Source: Sarocladium kiliense (lineage: Eukaryota; Ascomycota; Sordariomycetes; Hypocreales; Sarocladiaceae). From it: a stretch of 64,000 nucleotides of DNA. Below the pieces are notes generated by a model, which saw only the letters and a list, made by a program, of their open reading frames with translations, searched no databases and had not been told where the DNA came from. The stretch is from the NCBI GenBank assembly GCA_030734395.1, contig JAUZTG010000029.1, positions 1,116,001 to 1,180,000 of the forward strand. The letters run 5' to 3'. Position numbers and translations under genes: made by a program. Each line of letters begins with the position of its first letter. Position 1 is the stretch's first letter. Of the stretch, positions 43,709 to 55,105 are shown one piece after another.

Positions 43709-46296
43709 TGCGTGCAAGGCAGCGCATGTGGGAGGAGGCGGCGAGTTGAACAAGCAACGTCAAGGTCCTGAGTGAACAGAACACAGCGTCGCACTTCGAG
43801 TCGCAGGAGCCGTGTTGGGGCGGTTGCCCCGGGTCGAGAACCGACAATGGATATCGCAGATTCGGGCTTCAGATTGGAGCTCGTCGGCGACGACAGGAAA
43901 TCATTGCGCGCGGCCTGGCAGTAAATCTCAATCGTTCCAGCAGTTGGAAAAGGTGGTGGCAGCACAAGAAGGCGCGAGAAGTCGTGGCGCAGAAGCGGGA
44001 ATGGCGTATGAAGTCGTTAGGCTTGAAGTCGCAAGGGAAGATCCGAGCTTGTGCTTTGCACCACAGCCCGAGCTTGCAACGAACAAGTTGTTTGAGAAAA
44101 CTAGATGAGAGATAAGGTCAGGACTTTGCAGATGACAGAAACGGCCAGGCCAGCGCGAAGTCACGGAAGTGTCGTGGCGCCAGATGCGGCCAGCACGAGA
44201 ACAGAGTTTAGGCCGGACCTGATCAGGGCAAGCTGGCGGGAAAGCTGGGCAATGAGAATGGGAATTGAATCGGTGGAATCGAGGTCTGGACCAGGCATGG
44301 GTAGATGACGACGTAGACTAGTACGGATTGTAAAGAGGGACCTCACCTTAAGCTGGATTGTCTTAGCCTGGGCGGCGGCTGGATGGGAAACAGGCGAAGC
44401 TGGATGAAGCTTGGTGCTGGGTCGGAATGCGGAAAGGGCTACGGTGGGAAGTAGCACCAGCAGTGAGTAGCAGCAGTAGTAGGGAGGAGGACGAGGAGGA
44501 AGAAGGCACACAGTGCGAGGCAGCAGCTTGGTTGGGGGAAGAAGCGTGCGCCAGGTTCACAGAAAAGGGAGAGATTTACAGAAAGAGATATAGACTGAGT
44601 AGGGTCGTTAATACATAATTCTTACGCCAGAAGTTTGAGGGTAAGTTGGCTGCCCTGGCTGACTTCCACAGGCTCATTACTAGGCTACTTTCCTTACCTT
44701 ACCTCAACCTGGTGGCCGAACGACGATGACGGCGTTGCGTGGCAAACCAGTCAACTCCATCTGGCCCAGAGCCAAAGTTTCGTCCCACGCCTCCAGTAGC
44801 TTCTGCAGTGCGACTCCAAGCATTCTCACGTCGGCCAACGACTCTTATAACCTTGTAGTTCACAATCCGAAGGGATGTAAGATACCGCTGTCGCTTAGGC
44901 CCACGCCAGACTGAGCCTGACATGTTCTCGGTGATGTCGAGGACTTTCCCAATGCGGCCCAACTCACGATCCGCGAACGCCAGGCTGCGGATGGCTTGAG
45001 CGCATCCGATTGCCCCGTGGGACCACCATCATTCGCTGGGATGGGCACAATTGACTGTGGGGAGAGAGAGGGTTGGGCGTGGGACTGAATACTGCCATGC
45101 CCTGGCCATGTTGATAGGACACAATTGCTGCGGGCTTGAGTTTCACCTAGAGCGGTGTCTTCCCGTCAGCCAGCTCCAAATCCACAAGTTCCAAACCCCT
45201 GAAAGAAAGAAACCAAAGGAACGAACCACAACCCGTCCCCGATGTCCTGCCAAGCAACCAACGGACTCTCCGTAGCAAACAGCGCTTTTTGCCCCTGGTC
45301 CGTTGAGGGGGGGCTGAGAACGTGAAGAGGGTCTCTGTTGGAGCCAGATGCGTCTAAGCCTGTGCTGCTGCAGGCATCGACCCGCCTTTTTCTCGCGATG
45401 CCCTCAATGATGGGCGCTGGAGTTGCGGTGGATTTGGCGATGGGGGCGCTGATCATCATTGAGAATTTCGGGGGTGGTGGCCTGATCACGTGGCTCCTTT
45501 CCTTCACCTTCTCACTGTTCAGGTTCTCTCCTCCGACTTGCAGCCCACAATACCATGAACACCACCCCCATCACAGACATCCGACCAGGGTCAATCCCAA
45601 GGGTCCTCTTGGCTGCACCGCGAGTCTCCTCTCTTTCTCCCCTCACATCCATGCAGGGGCCAACTCTATTATGCTTTGCCGAGATTGCTTACGTTCATCT
45701 GCAAGTCATCTAGTCCCTTTCTCCTGCTTTCTGCTTCTGGCTCTGCTTCACTTCACTGATCCCCTGATATCAGCTCCCAGGGCCTCGACTCTACCAAATA
45801 TCGACCCAGCATTCCACGGCAGACGTGCTCCCATTTCAGCCACCTGCATCCTTCACCCACGCGCATGCAGACCACAGCACCCCACTTACCGCCGATCATC
45901 TCCGCTTACAATCGACGCTACACATCGGCCCAACCCAAACGTCATATGCCGCGCCCGGTCGCTTCTGCAGGGCCCTTCCCGACGAGGGGGAGCCCACCCT
46001 CTTCATCGATGGCGGCCACACCGTCAGCCGCTTCGTGGGTAAAGCATCTAACAATTTCGCCGTCATGACGCTCATTTTCGCCGCTATGGAGTCGCACGCT
46101 TGGACCACCAATGAAGTCATCCTCCATCATCGTCCGCCGCCCGACTTTTACACGATTCACCGGTCGATCAATGTGTGTAACGACCGAGCGATTTTTCAGC
46201 ACGGGTAACAATTATGCCGAGAGCACCTTTCCCCCAACACGACGAGCACGATGCACCTGTTCAAGAACCGCTTTAGCATATGCGAGTGCTCAATTA
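43709..46296. other. 2.6 kb gene-less stretch upstream of the histidine kinase
   Basis: Between the kinase start and the 3' end of the small WLM gene. A plus-strand frame at 45338-46042 is open but is Pro/His/Ser-biased with no recognisable domain. GTAG/CAG triplets cluster near 44455-44490. I see no supportable gene; a long leader or promoter for the kinase is likely. Confidence 0.5.
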
Positions 46297-46902
46297 CTAG
46301 CTAGGGAATTGCTGCCCGGCTAAGAACCAGTCCACGGCAGCACGATCGCCTTTGCGCAACTGCATGTAACGACGAAGACCAAATGCGGATGGCCATCGAT
46401 CTGAGATTTGTTTTACTGCTGGCGAATCCTTTGGCTCCAGGTTCAACGTGGCCGACCTATGCCGCCTCCAATCTAGTTGAGGACCACTGTACTCAGCACG
46501 TAGTTGGTCCAGCAGGCCGTAGAATGCCTCATTTTGAACATCCCCCCAAATGATATGCACCAGTTCGTGCAGCAGAATGTCCACAATCTCTCCAACCGGC
46601 AGGAACCGTGAAGGGTCCGACAGATAGCGTAAGCGGAGGGCGATCTTCGTTCCTTTTCCATAATTGCGACCTGGTCCAATGTTAGTTTGGCTCTGGGATC
46701 TAGGACAGCACATAGGCTTATGTTTACCCCATTCATCGAACAAGCCCTCCACAAGCTCATCGACACGCCATCCTCTTTTGGCCATGATAGGCTCAACTTT
46801 GGCTGCAACGGCGTACAGCAGCCGTGATGCCTGGTTTGCCCGAGGGAGGCCCTCAATGCAAGCGATCTTCCCGATGTAGGGATTCCCGTGTGTTCGTGGC
46901 AT
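46297..46902 (-). CDS. Short WLM-domain (Wss1-like) protein with an altered zinc site
   Basis: complement(join(46297..46670, 46728..46902)), 182 aa. WLM domains are SprT-related zinc proteases; yeast Wss1 cuts DNA-protein crosslinks. Visible are KRGWRVDELVEGLFDEWG, then after a 57-base intron RNYGKGTKIALRLRYLSDPS, and LLHELVHIIWGDVQNEAFYGLLDQL. HELVH gives two zinc-ligand histidines and the catalytic Glu. In Wss1-type domains a third His follows in H-x3-G-x-H; here the position before N-E-A-F-Y is Gln, so the third ligand appears lost. The C-terminus lacks SHP, VIM or SUMO-interaction motifs. The next gene upstream is a larger WLM protein with the site intact. It may be a degenerate duplicate or a non-catalytic partner. 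Confidence 0.75.
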   Translation of the reverse strand: MPRTHGNPYIGKIACIEGLPRANQASRLLYAVAAKVEPIMAKRGWRVDELVEGLFDEWGKHKPMCCPRSQSQTNIGPGRNYGKGTKIALRLRYLSDPSRFLPVGEIVDILLHELVHIIWGDVQNEAFYGLLDQLRAEYSGPQLDWRRHRSATLNLEPKDSPAVKQISDRWPSAFGLRRYMQLRKGDRAAVDWFLAGQQFPS

Positions 46903-47493
46903 CTTGCTCGAATGTTTGAAGCTCTTGGCCTCTGAAAAAGCCCCAGCTTTATTATTCTATCAGTTCAGACGATGTCCTTGATGTGACTATCTAAGACTTG
47001 AGTGAAACATGGGTTTGAATTTGAATTTGAAGAAGATCAGGTCGATGTCCTTTGTCGCCTGGCGTTTTGTACGACCAATGGCATTCAAGGTCGTCGACCA
47101 GATCCAAACTTGCCGGCGGTGAAGGCCCTCGATCTCATCTCAAAGTCATACTCGTTCTCTCGCATGCAGACAATCTGACTGCCTGGTAAGAGGTTAGACA
47201 CCCGCCACAAGGACTACATTCACTGCCATTCACTGCCATTCACTGCCTTGTGAGACCTGACAGGCACATATGAAAGGCACTGTAGGATGGCAGATCTTCA
47301 CTGAGGAAAAGCAAACAGAATCGGCACCACGCTCTTGCAGCCGAGAAAAGTGGTGTGCTACTCAAAAGCAACCTTCTGATCAATGGTGCGAGGAGACTCA
47401 CAGACTATTGTTTTGATTGCTCTCACTGAGCCTCACTGTTTCACGGACTGGGTCCATGCCTATGCTACCTTTACATCCTACTCGGCTACTTCT
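46903..47493. other. Intergenic region between the two WLM genes
   Basis: Carries a tandem repeat of three 10-base units at 47218-47247 and a short TTGAAT repeat near 47017-47030. No gene seen. Confidence 0.6.
47218..47247. repeat. Three tandem copies of ATTCACTGCC
   Basis: Three perfect 10-base units lie in tandem between the two WLM-domain genes, upstream of the smaller one. Confidence 0.9.
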
Positions 47494-49330
47494 CTACCAG
47501 CCTTCAGAAGAGCTGGAAGAGTAACTTCTCCCCTGCCCACCACTCCTCCTCAATGCCCTCTGACACCCTCCTTGTCCGCCAGACACTACACTTCCTCCAT
47601 CCATCGAGACAGAGCAAGGCATGCTTCCACCCCCATTTATAATCACAGACTGATTGACGTTCAAGGCCATTCCCCCCATCGCCATCTGTACCTGCTGCAC
47701 AGCCACCATCTGAGACTCCGCTGCTTTTCTGCGAGATGCTGCTGCTTGTTGTTCGGCCATCACGCGTTCATACATAGCCCGTTCCGCCATGGCGTTCTCG
47801 CACATTTGCCGTTGACGCGTCACGCATTCTGCTGCTAGGAGTTCACGGGCAGCACGTTCTGCCATTTCACGCTCTCGAGCTTCGGCTACTTGCCGCATGT
47901 GCCAGTCATCGGCTCGACGCTGTACAGCACGCTCGTAGTTGGAGTGTTCAGGGGGCATGAGCTCAGATAGGGTCCTCACAGAGTGTACGCCCTCTGACGG
48001 GCCACGCGATGGAGTGCGAGAGGTGGCACGTGAAGGGACGTACGAGGGGGCGCGTGATGGAGGATGCTGTGAGGGCAACTGGATGAGGGGGAGGACTGGT
48101 GATGACGGTGGTCGAGCTGAACATGGGGGGATAGACTCGGCCCAGGTCCTTAGGGAAGAAGGCTTATCGTCGGCGCGAACAGTTCGCTCTGAAGACGGCG
48201 AGCGTACGGATGGTGAAAGTCCTTCCGTGCGCGCTACGGACGGCGCCATTTCGGAACGAGGCTGATAAGTCCGATCTGATCGTGTTGATGCCGTGGCCCC
48301 AACGGGCGGTCGATAAGACACTGGGGGCGCACCCCGTGAGTTAATCGGCGAGCCTGACCTGGGTCCACTCGGACCTCGTGAAGGGGCTCTCGAAGAAGCA
48401 GCTCGCATCGATGGGGGTACGACACTCCGCGGTCGGCTCGAGGCCGGCCTGTCGGTAGGTGCACGAGATGGTGCTCGTGAAGAAGAAGCTCTCATAGAAG
48501 GTGGCACGACACTGGGTGGACGGACTTGAACGGCCTGTTGGACACGCAGGTCGCGAGAGCCACTGGATTCTGGGGCTCTTGACTTGGACCGTGAGCGACC
48601 TCCTTCAGACTGAGGGTGGCGATATGAGGAGGGTGGACGACCACGAGATGTCTCATCCCTTCTTAATGGTCCTCGGTGTGAGTGAGCTGTGGCCTGACTC
48701 GTCGGCCGATCACTTGTCGAACTTGGTCGAATAACTTCCATACCTCTGGAGTCACCCCTGACCGTCGACGGGGCGCGCCTCGACGATGCTGCCTTATACG
48801 ATGGCTGGGCGACACTCTTTGGCCCTGCTACGGACCTAGCGCCTAAGGGATCAGGCAGAGCAGATATACGGTCAATCCCACGAAAGCTATTGTCGCCAAC
48901 GTATTCATGTCTCAGCTCATCCCACAGGTCCTGGAACTTGCTATCATGCTCTCGGTGAACTGTATGAGCAAGTTCATGCAGCATGGCATCAACCATGAGG
49001 CCGAAGGCGTGGAAAGTCTTGCGATCATGACTGCCCCGCAGTCGGAGCCGGATAACACGGCCGTTATCTTTGATTGAGCCTACAGAGATTGGTCAGCCGT
49101 CACGAACAAACTTCTCACGGGCAGGGAAAAGATATCCAAATACCTAATGTCTTCTCCTCATTGGGATAGAACTCTTCGAGGAGATCAAGTTCCCACCCTC
49201 GTCGGCTCATGATGGGTGTAACAGCCTCAGCGATGTCGCGCAAGTAGTCCTCTGCAGCATCAGCATGAGGCCAGTCTTTCAGAGCCCGGACCTCGTAAAT
49301 GCCGGGCTCGCGGCTCATCATGCTGGCCAT
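47494..49330 (-). CDS. WLM-domain (Wss1-like) metallopeptidase with long Ser/Pro/Arg-rich tail
   Basis: complement(join(47494..49079, 49144..49330)), 590 aa. Residues 1-120 are the WLM domain: EDYLRDIAEAVTPIMSRRGWELDLLEEFYP, then after a 64-base intron SIKDNGRVIRLRLRG, then MLHELAHTVHREHDSKFQDLWDEL. The full H-E-x2-H-x3-x2-H zinc motif with catalytic Glu is present. The rest is unlike yeast Wss1. About 250 residues carry many RAPSRAPS/RPPS-type repeats, probably disordered, then an arginine/glutamate/alanine helix (about 420-490; AREREMAERAARELL, MAERAMYERVMAEQ), and a Gly/Ser-rich end. A role in DNA-protein crosslink repair is inferred from the family; the tail could bind nucleic acid or partners. 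Confidence 0.82.
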
Positions 49331-50048
49331 TTTTGACTACCGTCAAGAAAAAGGTGGTAGCTGTTAAAGGAGTCGGCTTGTTCTGGGAATCTTAGTGATC
49401 AGCAGGAGGTACAAAAGCTTCAAGATAGATAGTCAGGGGAAGGAAGCTGTGAGCGAAGGAGAGTAAGCCCCTTGGGCGGATGGGGCATCAGGACATATAG
49501 TAAACAAAGCACCCAGCATGGAAGGAGCTCACTTTTTGATGGGTTTTGGACTACTTGGGGCTCTCAAGTCGGTGGCTCATTGCGACAGCACATCACTCCT
49601 ACCTCATAGTACCTGCTGAGATGGGATGATCCTCAAGAGAGGAACTTACCTTATCTAGCCACATAAAGTCTCGCTTATTCGCAGTAGCAGGTACTGAGTG
49701 AGTAACTTGCAACAGCTAGAGCCGTTTCATCATAACATAGAGATTAAGGCGTTCGTTGATATGCCGCAGAAACAAGTAAGGGACTTGCCGAAGCAGCAAG
49801 TGATTCAGGTTACAATTCCTTCCCTTGATGCAATGCATTTGAGGTAGATCCCAAGCTGCTCCGTACTGAGGATCTTGAGTACCTTGTGTGCCTTAGAACG
49901 TCTGACGTATTCCACTCATGCGAGACTTGCCCCTTGCAGAAGGGCTCCAAATACCCTGACGAGGATGCAATCCCAGGAAATGCATCCATTGTCAAAGGGA
50001 ATGTCCGAGATTTCAGTGTTGCTCAATACTTCAATGACTGCCTTTGAA
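49331..50048. other. Intergenic region
   Basis: Between the start of the WLM gene and the end of the methyltransferase gene, both on the minus strand. AT-rich in the middle (49640-49760). No gene seen. Confidence 0.6.
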
Positions 50049-51039
50049 TCATAACTTTGTTCCTTGGCACCTCAGCCTTACATACGAAATCATCTCACCG
50101 CCGTTCGGCATCTTGCAAACCTCCCTCAACACCCCCGCAACCTCCTTCACCACCTCCTCTCTCTCAATCTCATCCTCCACAGCCTCCAACATCTGCTTTC
50201 CCATCAACCTTACCCATCCCTCTACTCCTCCCTTATCCGCAGTCGTCGGTCGCCACTCTCTCTCGACTCTATCGACCCTGAATCCAGCTCTCTCCATCTC
50301 TGTCCTGGCCCAGTCCTCATCTGGGAAGAACCAAGGGTCGGAGGCGAGAGCGCGATCGAGTCCGACGCGGCGTGAGACGGCGAGGAGGATTGTAGAGCGC
50401 ATTTCAGCGACGTTGCCGAGACCGCCCATTTCGAAGGTGAAGGTGCCACCTGGTTGCAAAGAGGCGTGGACTGCGGGGAAGACGCTGGACCGGGTCTCTG
50501 GGTTGTGCAGAATCCAGTGGAGGGCTGCGTTGGAGAAGGCTTTGGTGAAGGTGCCTTGTTGAAGAGCTGATGAGGTGTGAAGGGCCGTTGCGTCGAGAAC
50601 TGGACGGGTCAGCGATTGTGGCATTGGGAAGAGAGAAAGTGTAAGTATGTACCTTCAAACGTGCAAACTGGAACATCCTTGCATCGCTCTTTTGCTGCAT
50701 TGATCATAGCAGCTGAGCTGTCAATGCCGTGGACGGCTCCATTGCCTTGAGCGACCAGCTTGCCAAACTCGAGGTTGAGAATGCCATCTGTGAAATGGTC
50801 AGCATGGGGTGTGAGGGGAGAATGGCATTGTTCTGTCGCCGTACCTCCACAGCCGATGTCAAGGACGACATCGTCTTTCTGCAAGTCAAGCCACTGCGTG
50901 ACCTTGCCAGCCAGCTTGGGCACGAACGATGCTGAATGCTGGTAGTCCTGCGAAGTGGTATAAGTCCAGTGTTTGAAGCAGTAAGTGGTTGATGGGGGTA
51001 ACATACAGCAGAATCCCAATGGTCGGCCTGCTTCGACAT
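50049..51039 (-). CDS. Class I SAM-dependent methyltransferase (trans-aconitate methyltransferase-like)
   Basis: complement(join(50049..50599, 50653..50787, 50845..50947, 51007..51039)), 273 aa. Exon 1 is only 33 bases (MSKQADHWDSA). Motif I is DVVLDIGCGGDGILN, formed by joining exons 2 and 3. Motif II is GIDSSAAMINAAKERC, and the VLDATAL and FTKAFSNAALHWILHNPE blocks follow, then LQPGGTFTFEMGGLGNVAE. This order is shared with trans-aconitate 2-methyltransferase and Methyltransf_11/25 proteins. The introns are 59, 57 and 53 bases, all GT-AG. No signal peptide. The real substrate is unknown; small carboxylic acids are one possibility. Confidence 0.88.
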
Positions 51040-51507
51040 GACTACGCGTTGATCACAGTATTTAGAATGTTTCGGTAGTGTCGGAAAGCAAGAGTTTTAG
51101 AGAAACGACAGAGATTGCGAATGGAGGAGAGGATGGCAGGTTCCTTTATACTTGGCGGTTTTGGGGCTTCACTTGAGGCAGGTTGAAAGTGCGGGGGCCG
51201 ACATCGGAACCAGTGATGGCCAAGGTTTCTTCTCTTACACAACAATTGCGCCGATCGTTGCGACTTGACTTGAATAATCGACTATATTCTTTCTGATAGA
51301 CGGATACGTTGCAGGCCATGTCGAGGTGCTTGTCCTCATCTGTACTGCAGAAGAAGAGGCCTTCGCCACCAATTGATTCCCTGGCAAGGCTCCACGGCCG
51401 TACTTCCGGACGGCATATGAGACTTGGATGATGATAACATCTTCATTGTTATTTTTTTCTGGACAGTTTATACCACTTTATCAATAGCCACCTCTGTTCA
51501 CAACATC
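51040..51507. other. Intergenic region
   Basis: Promoter side of the methyltransferase gene and 3' side of the small secreted protein gene. AT-rich at 51430-51480. No gene seen. Confidence 0.55.
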
Positions 51508-51883
51508 TCATGTACGTTCGCAGTATCCATAGAAAGCGTTGTTGGGCTCCAATCCCCCACAGCACGATGTGAAGTCCAAGCCGTCACCTAACACCCGGCA
51601 CTGCAAATGTTGTCGTATCTCAGTATTTAGTGAAGTCAAGGGGTTCGATATCTCACTCACAGTCTTGTGGTCATCCTTCATAACAATCTCTCCTCGGTCC
51701 ACGTCACAGCACTGGATTGTGACAGCTTCCGACCAAATCCCATCGCCAGCGATGCAGTCACAGTCAATTGCTCCTTGAACAATGGTGGCGCTGCAAGTTT
51801 AGTATTGTGCTTCTAAATGCATTGAAAGCACGAATTGCGTACCTTAGGGCCATGTATAACAGAGCTGTTGCTAATGATCGCAT
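51508..51883 (-). CDS. Small secreted cysteine-rich protein, eight cysteines
   Basis: complement(join(51508..51600, 51661..51790, 51843..51883)), 87 aa. The signal peptide MRSLATALLYMALSATIVQG is split by the 52-base first intron. The mature part begins AIDCDC and has eight cysteines in the order C-x-C, CC, C, CC, C (motifs IQCCDVD, TSCCGG and a final YCERT). I chose the ATG at 51883 because it starts a clean signal peptide; an upstream in-frame ATG at 51976 would bury it. The second intron (51601-51660) has a strong GTGAGT donor and TTTGCAG acceptor but is 60 bases with no stop, so it could also be translated, adding 20 residues. The pattern resembles small secreted effectors or hydrophobin-like proteins without matching the hydrophobin spacing. 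Function unknown. Confidence 0.68.
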
Positions 51884-52333
51884 GGTTGAGATTGGATGCT
51901 GTGGCTGATGGTCCGGTTCAATGAATGTACATGCAACCGAGCCAGGCGAACCCGATATATATATGACTGTTCTCATTATAGTCTGCCCTCGAATACTTAA
52001 TGAGGGTTATGAGTCTCATCCGTCGTCGCAGACTTCGCGATAGATTAATCGTGTCTCAGAAGCCCGGTGGCCCAGACTGAAGGGAGCATCGACTGCACCC
52101 TTTCATGCCACCTCACCGGCCTTGAGACCTCTCCACCAGGACCGGGACTTTGATCGCCCTCTCTACATCCCTTTGGTCTCACTAGGTGGCCCTTCGTCCA
52201 TTGAAGCCCTTTGCCGCGATCTGCTTGTTGAAGTCCCTTGACTAGGTGGGGCTCACTGCCGGATCACGCCTATCGAGGTCTTCAGGTCATGGAAGTCCAT
52301 GATGTTGCTGATATATGAGCCTGCTCTATCTCA
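51884..52333. other. Intergenic region
   Basis: Promoter side of the small secreted protein gene and 3' side of the amidase gene. Nothing else is seen. Confidence 0.55.
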
Positions 52334-54118
52334 CTAATCGATTTCCAACAATTTGAACTTATCACTCCCCAGTGCCTCTTCGACCCTCTTCATCAGTGCA
52401 AGCACCTTCTCCTCTTCCAGGCGCTGTCCTATGACCTGCACGCCAACAGGAAGTCCATGCATCTCATCCGCGTTGTAAAGCTTGTACGCACCCTGCGCCG
52501 CGCCATTGAGCTTTTTGAGACGGAAGTTGGTAGGAAGCTGGTCCTTGGTCTTGTCTACATGTGTCACTGGGAGCACACCGACAGTGTAATCAATCTGCAC
52601 AGGTCAGCTTCTGTAGCTTAGCGCGATGTGGCAAAGACTTACGAGATTGAAGAGGAAGGTGTAGCCACAGCTGCTCACGGCATGGTGCATCCCATTATGC
52701 GGCACCGCCGGCGTCGCATTTGGTGGTGCAATGATGCAATCCAGCGCCGTCCTCTCCCACCAATCAGCCCATCTCGCCTTGAACGCCTCCCTCTCCGCCA
52801 TCAGCTTCCACAACCCACCAGCAGACTTCTTATGGCAATTCGCCAGAAGACCTGCCCATACAGGATCACGTCGGATGAATCGCACCCACAGGTAATAGAG
52901 GTACTTCAGCGGGCGGGGGATCTTCATATAGAAGCGCATACGAGCGACACCGCGATCATTCCACTCGCCCCAGCGGAAATTCGAGGCGGCAGTGTCGAGG
53001 CCGTCGGCATTGATCAGCTGAGAAGCGAGACAGAGGCCTTCGTAGGGAGAGGGTGGGTCGATCTCGACGATCTCGTGGCCCTGGTTACGAAGAGCTGTCT
53101 CGGTCATCTCTAGGGCTCGTCTACATGCTGGGCTGGGATCAACGACTCCGTCTGTTCGCATTATGCCGACCCGGAGCTTAGATTTGGCGGCATATTCCTT
53201 CTCAAGATCAGAACGCCATTCGATCGGGTGGCAGTAGAAGTCGTACTTCCAGGGCTTCATCTGAATGACGGAACGGGTGAAGTAGTGCAGGTCGTTGAGG
53301 GTTCGGGCCATGGGACTGTATACTGATGGTACACCTTCTTGACCAGGTAAGCTGGAGACGACACCGAGCTTGGGCCAGCGACCTGTTGAACAGCGAAGAG
53401 AGTAGATGCCGGACCAGTGCGCAGGTACACGAACACTGCCGGCGACGTCGCTGCCGATACCGATCCTGCCACCGAGAGCTAGCAGAGCACCCTCACCACC
53501 TGTTGAACCGCCAGGTGTATACTTCTGGTTGTAGGCGTTGGTCGTGCGCCCCCAAACGTCGTTCTGTGACTCAAAGCTGAGGAGAGTGCAGGGGATGTTG
53601 GTCTTGACGTAAGGGACTGCACCAGCATCTTTGAGGAGGCGGACGACAGGCATATCGTACTCTTTCGCGTTGCCAACCCACTTGCTCTGCCCGACGGTAG
53701 TATCATACCCAGCAACCTCAATTGTATCCTTCAGACTGACGGGGATGCCTGCAAGGGGACCCTTGAGATTCACAGATCCATCATCGAGCCAGCTCTCTGC
53801 TGACTTAACCATTACCTCGGTGAGACAGTTAGTCTTCTCATGTGCCTTGACAGCAACCTTGGTGTAGGTCGCGAGGATATCCTTAGCCTTCTCTGGATCG
53901 GAATGGACATCTTTGACGAGATCTTGGATGGGTCGAGTGATTGTCGAGCGATCTAGCACTGAGAAAGGGGCGTGAGAGTGTGTGAGTTCTGCGATGCGAG
54001 TTGCGCGTTGCTGTTGCTTGAAGTTGCTGCACCTTCTTAGTCAAGATTGTTCAGCGTGGAGAAATCATTGGGCATTTTACCAGTCACGGCGATGGCGGAT
54101 GTAGTCAATTAGAACCAT
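52334..54118 (-). CDS. Amidase-signature family hydrolase (FAAH/acetamidase-like)
   Basis: complement(join(52334..52594, 52643..54026, 54081..54118)), 560 aa. Exon 1 (MVLIDYIRHRRD) is joined to CNFKQQQRATRIAELT by a short intron; the acceptor could instead lie six bases upstream, adding two residues. The Ser-cisSer-Lys triad of the family is visible: Lys in GIPVSLKDT (about 110), the cis-Ser in TPGGSTGGEGALLALGG (about 180), and the nucleophile in GIGSDVAGSVRVP (about 205). The closing exon has LPVTHVDKTKD and GLPVGVQVIGQRLEEEKVL, also standard. Length is normal for fungal acetamidase/fatty-acid-amide-hydrolase-like enzymes, which cleave carboxylic amides. The preferred substrate cannot be read from sequence. 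Confidence 0.92.
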
Positions 54119-55105
54119 GATCACAGCGGCTTGACCTTGGGCAAGGTCTCGACTTCGCGCAAGTGAAAGTGAACATGCAAGAGCATGGAATCAACTGCAG
54201 CACTGGCGGCATCGGAAGGGAATGGTGGGGTTATGAGGGGGCAGCGGAATCTGGGGGACCGCCAGTAGCCGCGAGGCTTGTTCTTGATACCTTAGCTTGG
54301 TCGCGGGCCGCGCACCCTGAGCAAGTACTTGAATAGGTGCCGCTTGAATTGAGAATGTCAGAGGAGGCCGTCGAGTTTTCCATTAACATTCTGCTTTTCC
54401 GATCAAGAGGGTCAAGGTGGAAGCACAGCTGAAGGTATAGTACTGTCGCCTGCACTAGAGTCTAATGCTACTTGTCGTGGTAGAGAGAGGACTCGGCGGT
54501 CGGGACTGCTCCGACAGAAAATCACATCTGATAAGACGGAGGCGCAACTTTGCGCAGCGTATACGATCGATGTGTGCTTGACTGATTACCTCGGCTTGGT
54601 ATCATCTCTGCCCATTGATGCCTCATCACCACCTGCTAAAAAGATGTATCCCGACGGGATGGCAAGGGCGACAATGCGGGCTGTCCTTCTCGGTTAGATA
54701 GTTTAAATCGAGTCCGAGACGTGATTAATGCAAGCCAGATCACAAGAATGAATTAACACAATTCGATCCCTCTCGGGTTACAACCTCAGGTAGAGAGGGA
54801 CCTGTCGCCTCTTATGCGCTTAGTTGCCGGAAACAACAATAAGTTTGATGGCTTGCGGAATCATGCCACTTTTACAAGTCTACTTAACGCCACTTCCTCC
54901 GGCTGGCCGTCGATTTTTAATTGCCGGGTTCAATTACGAGAAGAAGAGTAAGTTTAAGTTAAGTTCAGGCGATAATCAACTCTTCGCATCTGCAAACGTC
55001 AAGGCTGCTATCTGTAGCATATTCCGAGAACTTATATCAAGCGTTGCCGCTGCCTAGATCGTGTCTCTTTCCCCCTGCAGTAATATCTCTGCCAAATCAA
55101 TCATC
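54119..55105. other. 1 kb intergenic region, partly AT-rich
   Basis: Upstream of both the amidase (-) and the HEPN-like gene (+), so it carries two promoters. Composition becomes AT-rich from about 54590 to 55060. I find no transposase or other gene remnant. Confidence 0.5.

Noticed and set aside
45338..46042. 234-codon plus-strand frame
   Set aside because: Pro/His/Ser-biased translation without any motif; the length alone is not persuasive.
51601..51660. Translating intron 2 of the eight-cysteine protein as coding sequence
   Set aside because: Donor and acceptor are strong and the inserted residues carry no cysteine; kept only as a possible isoform.
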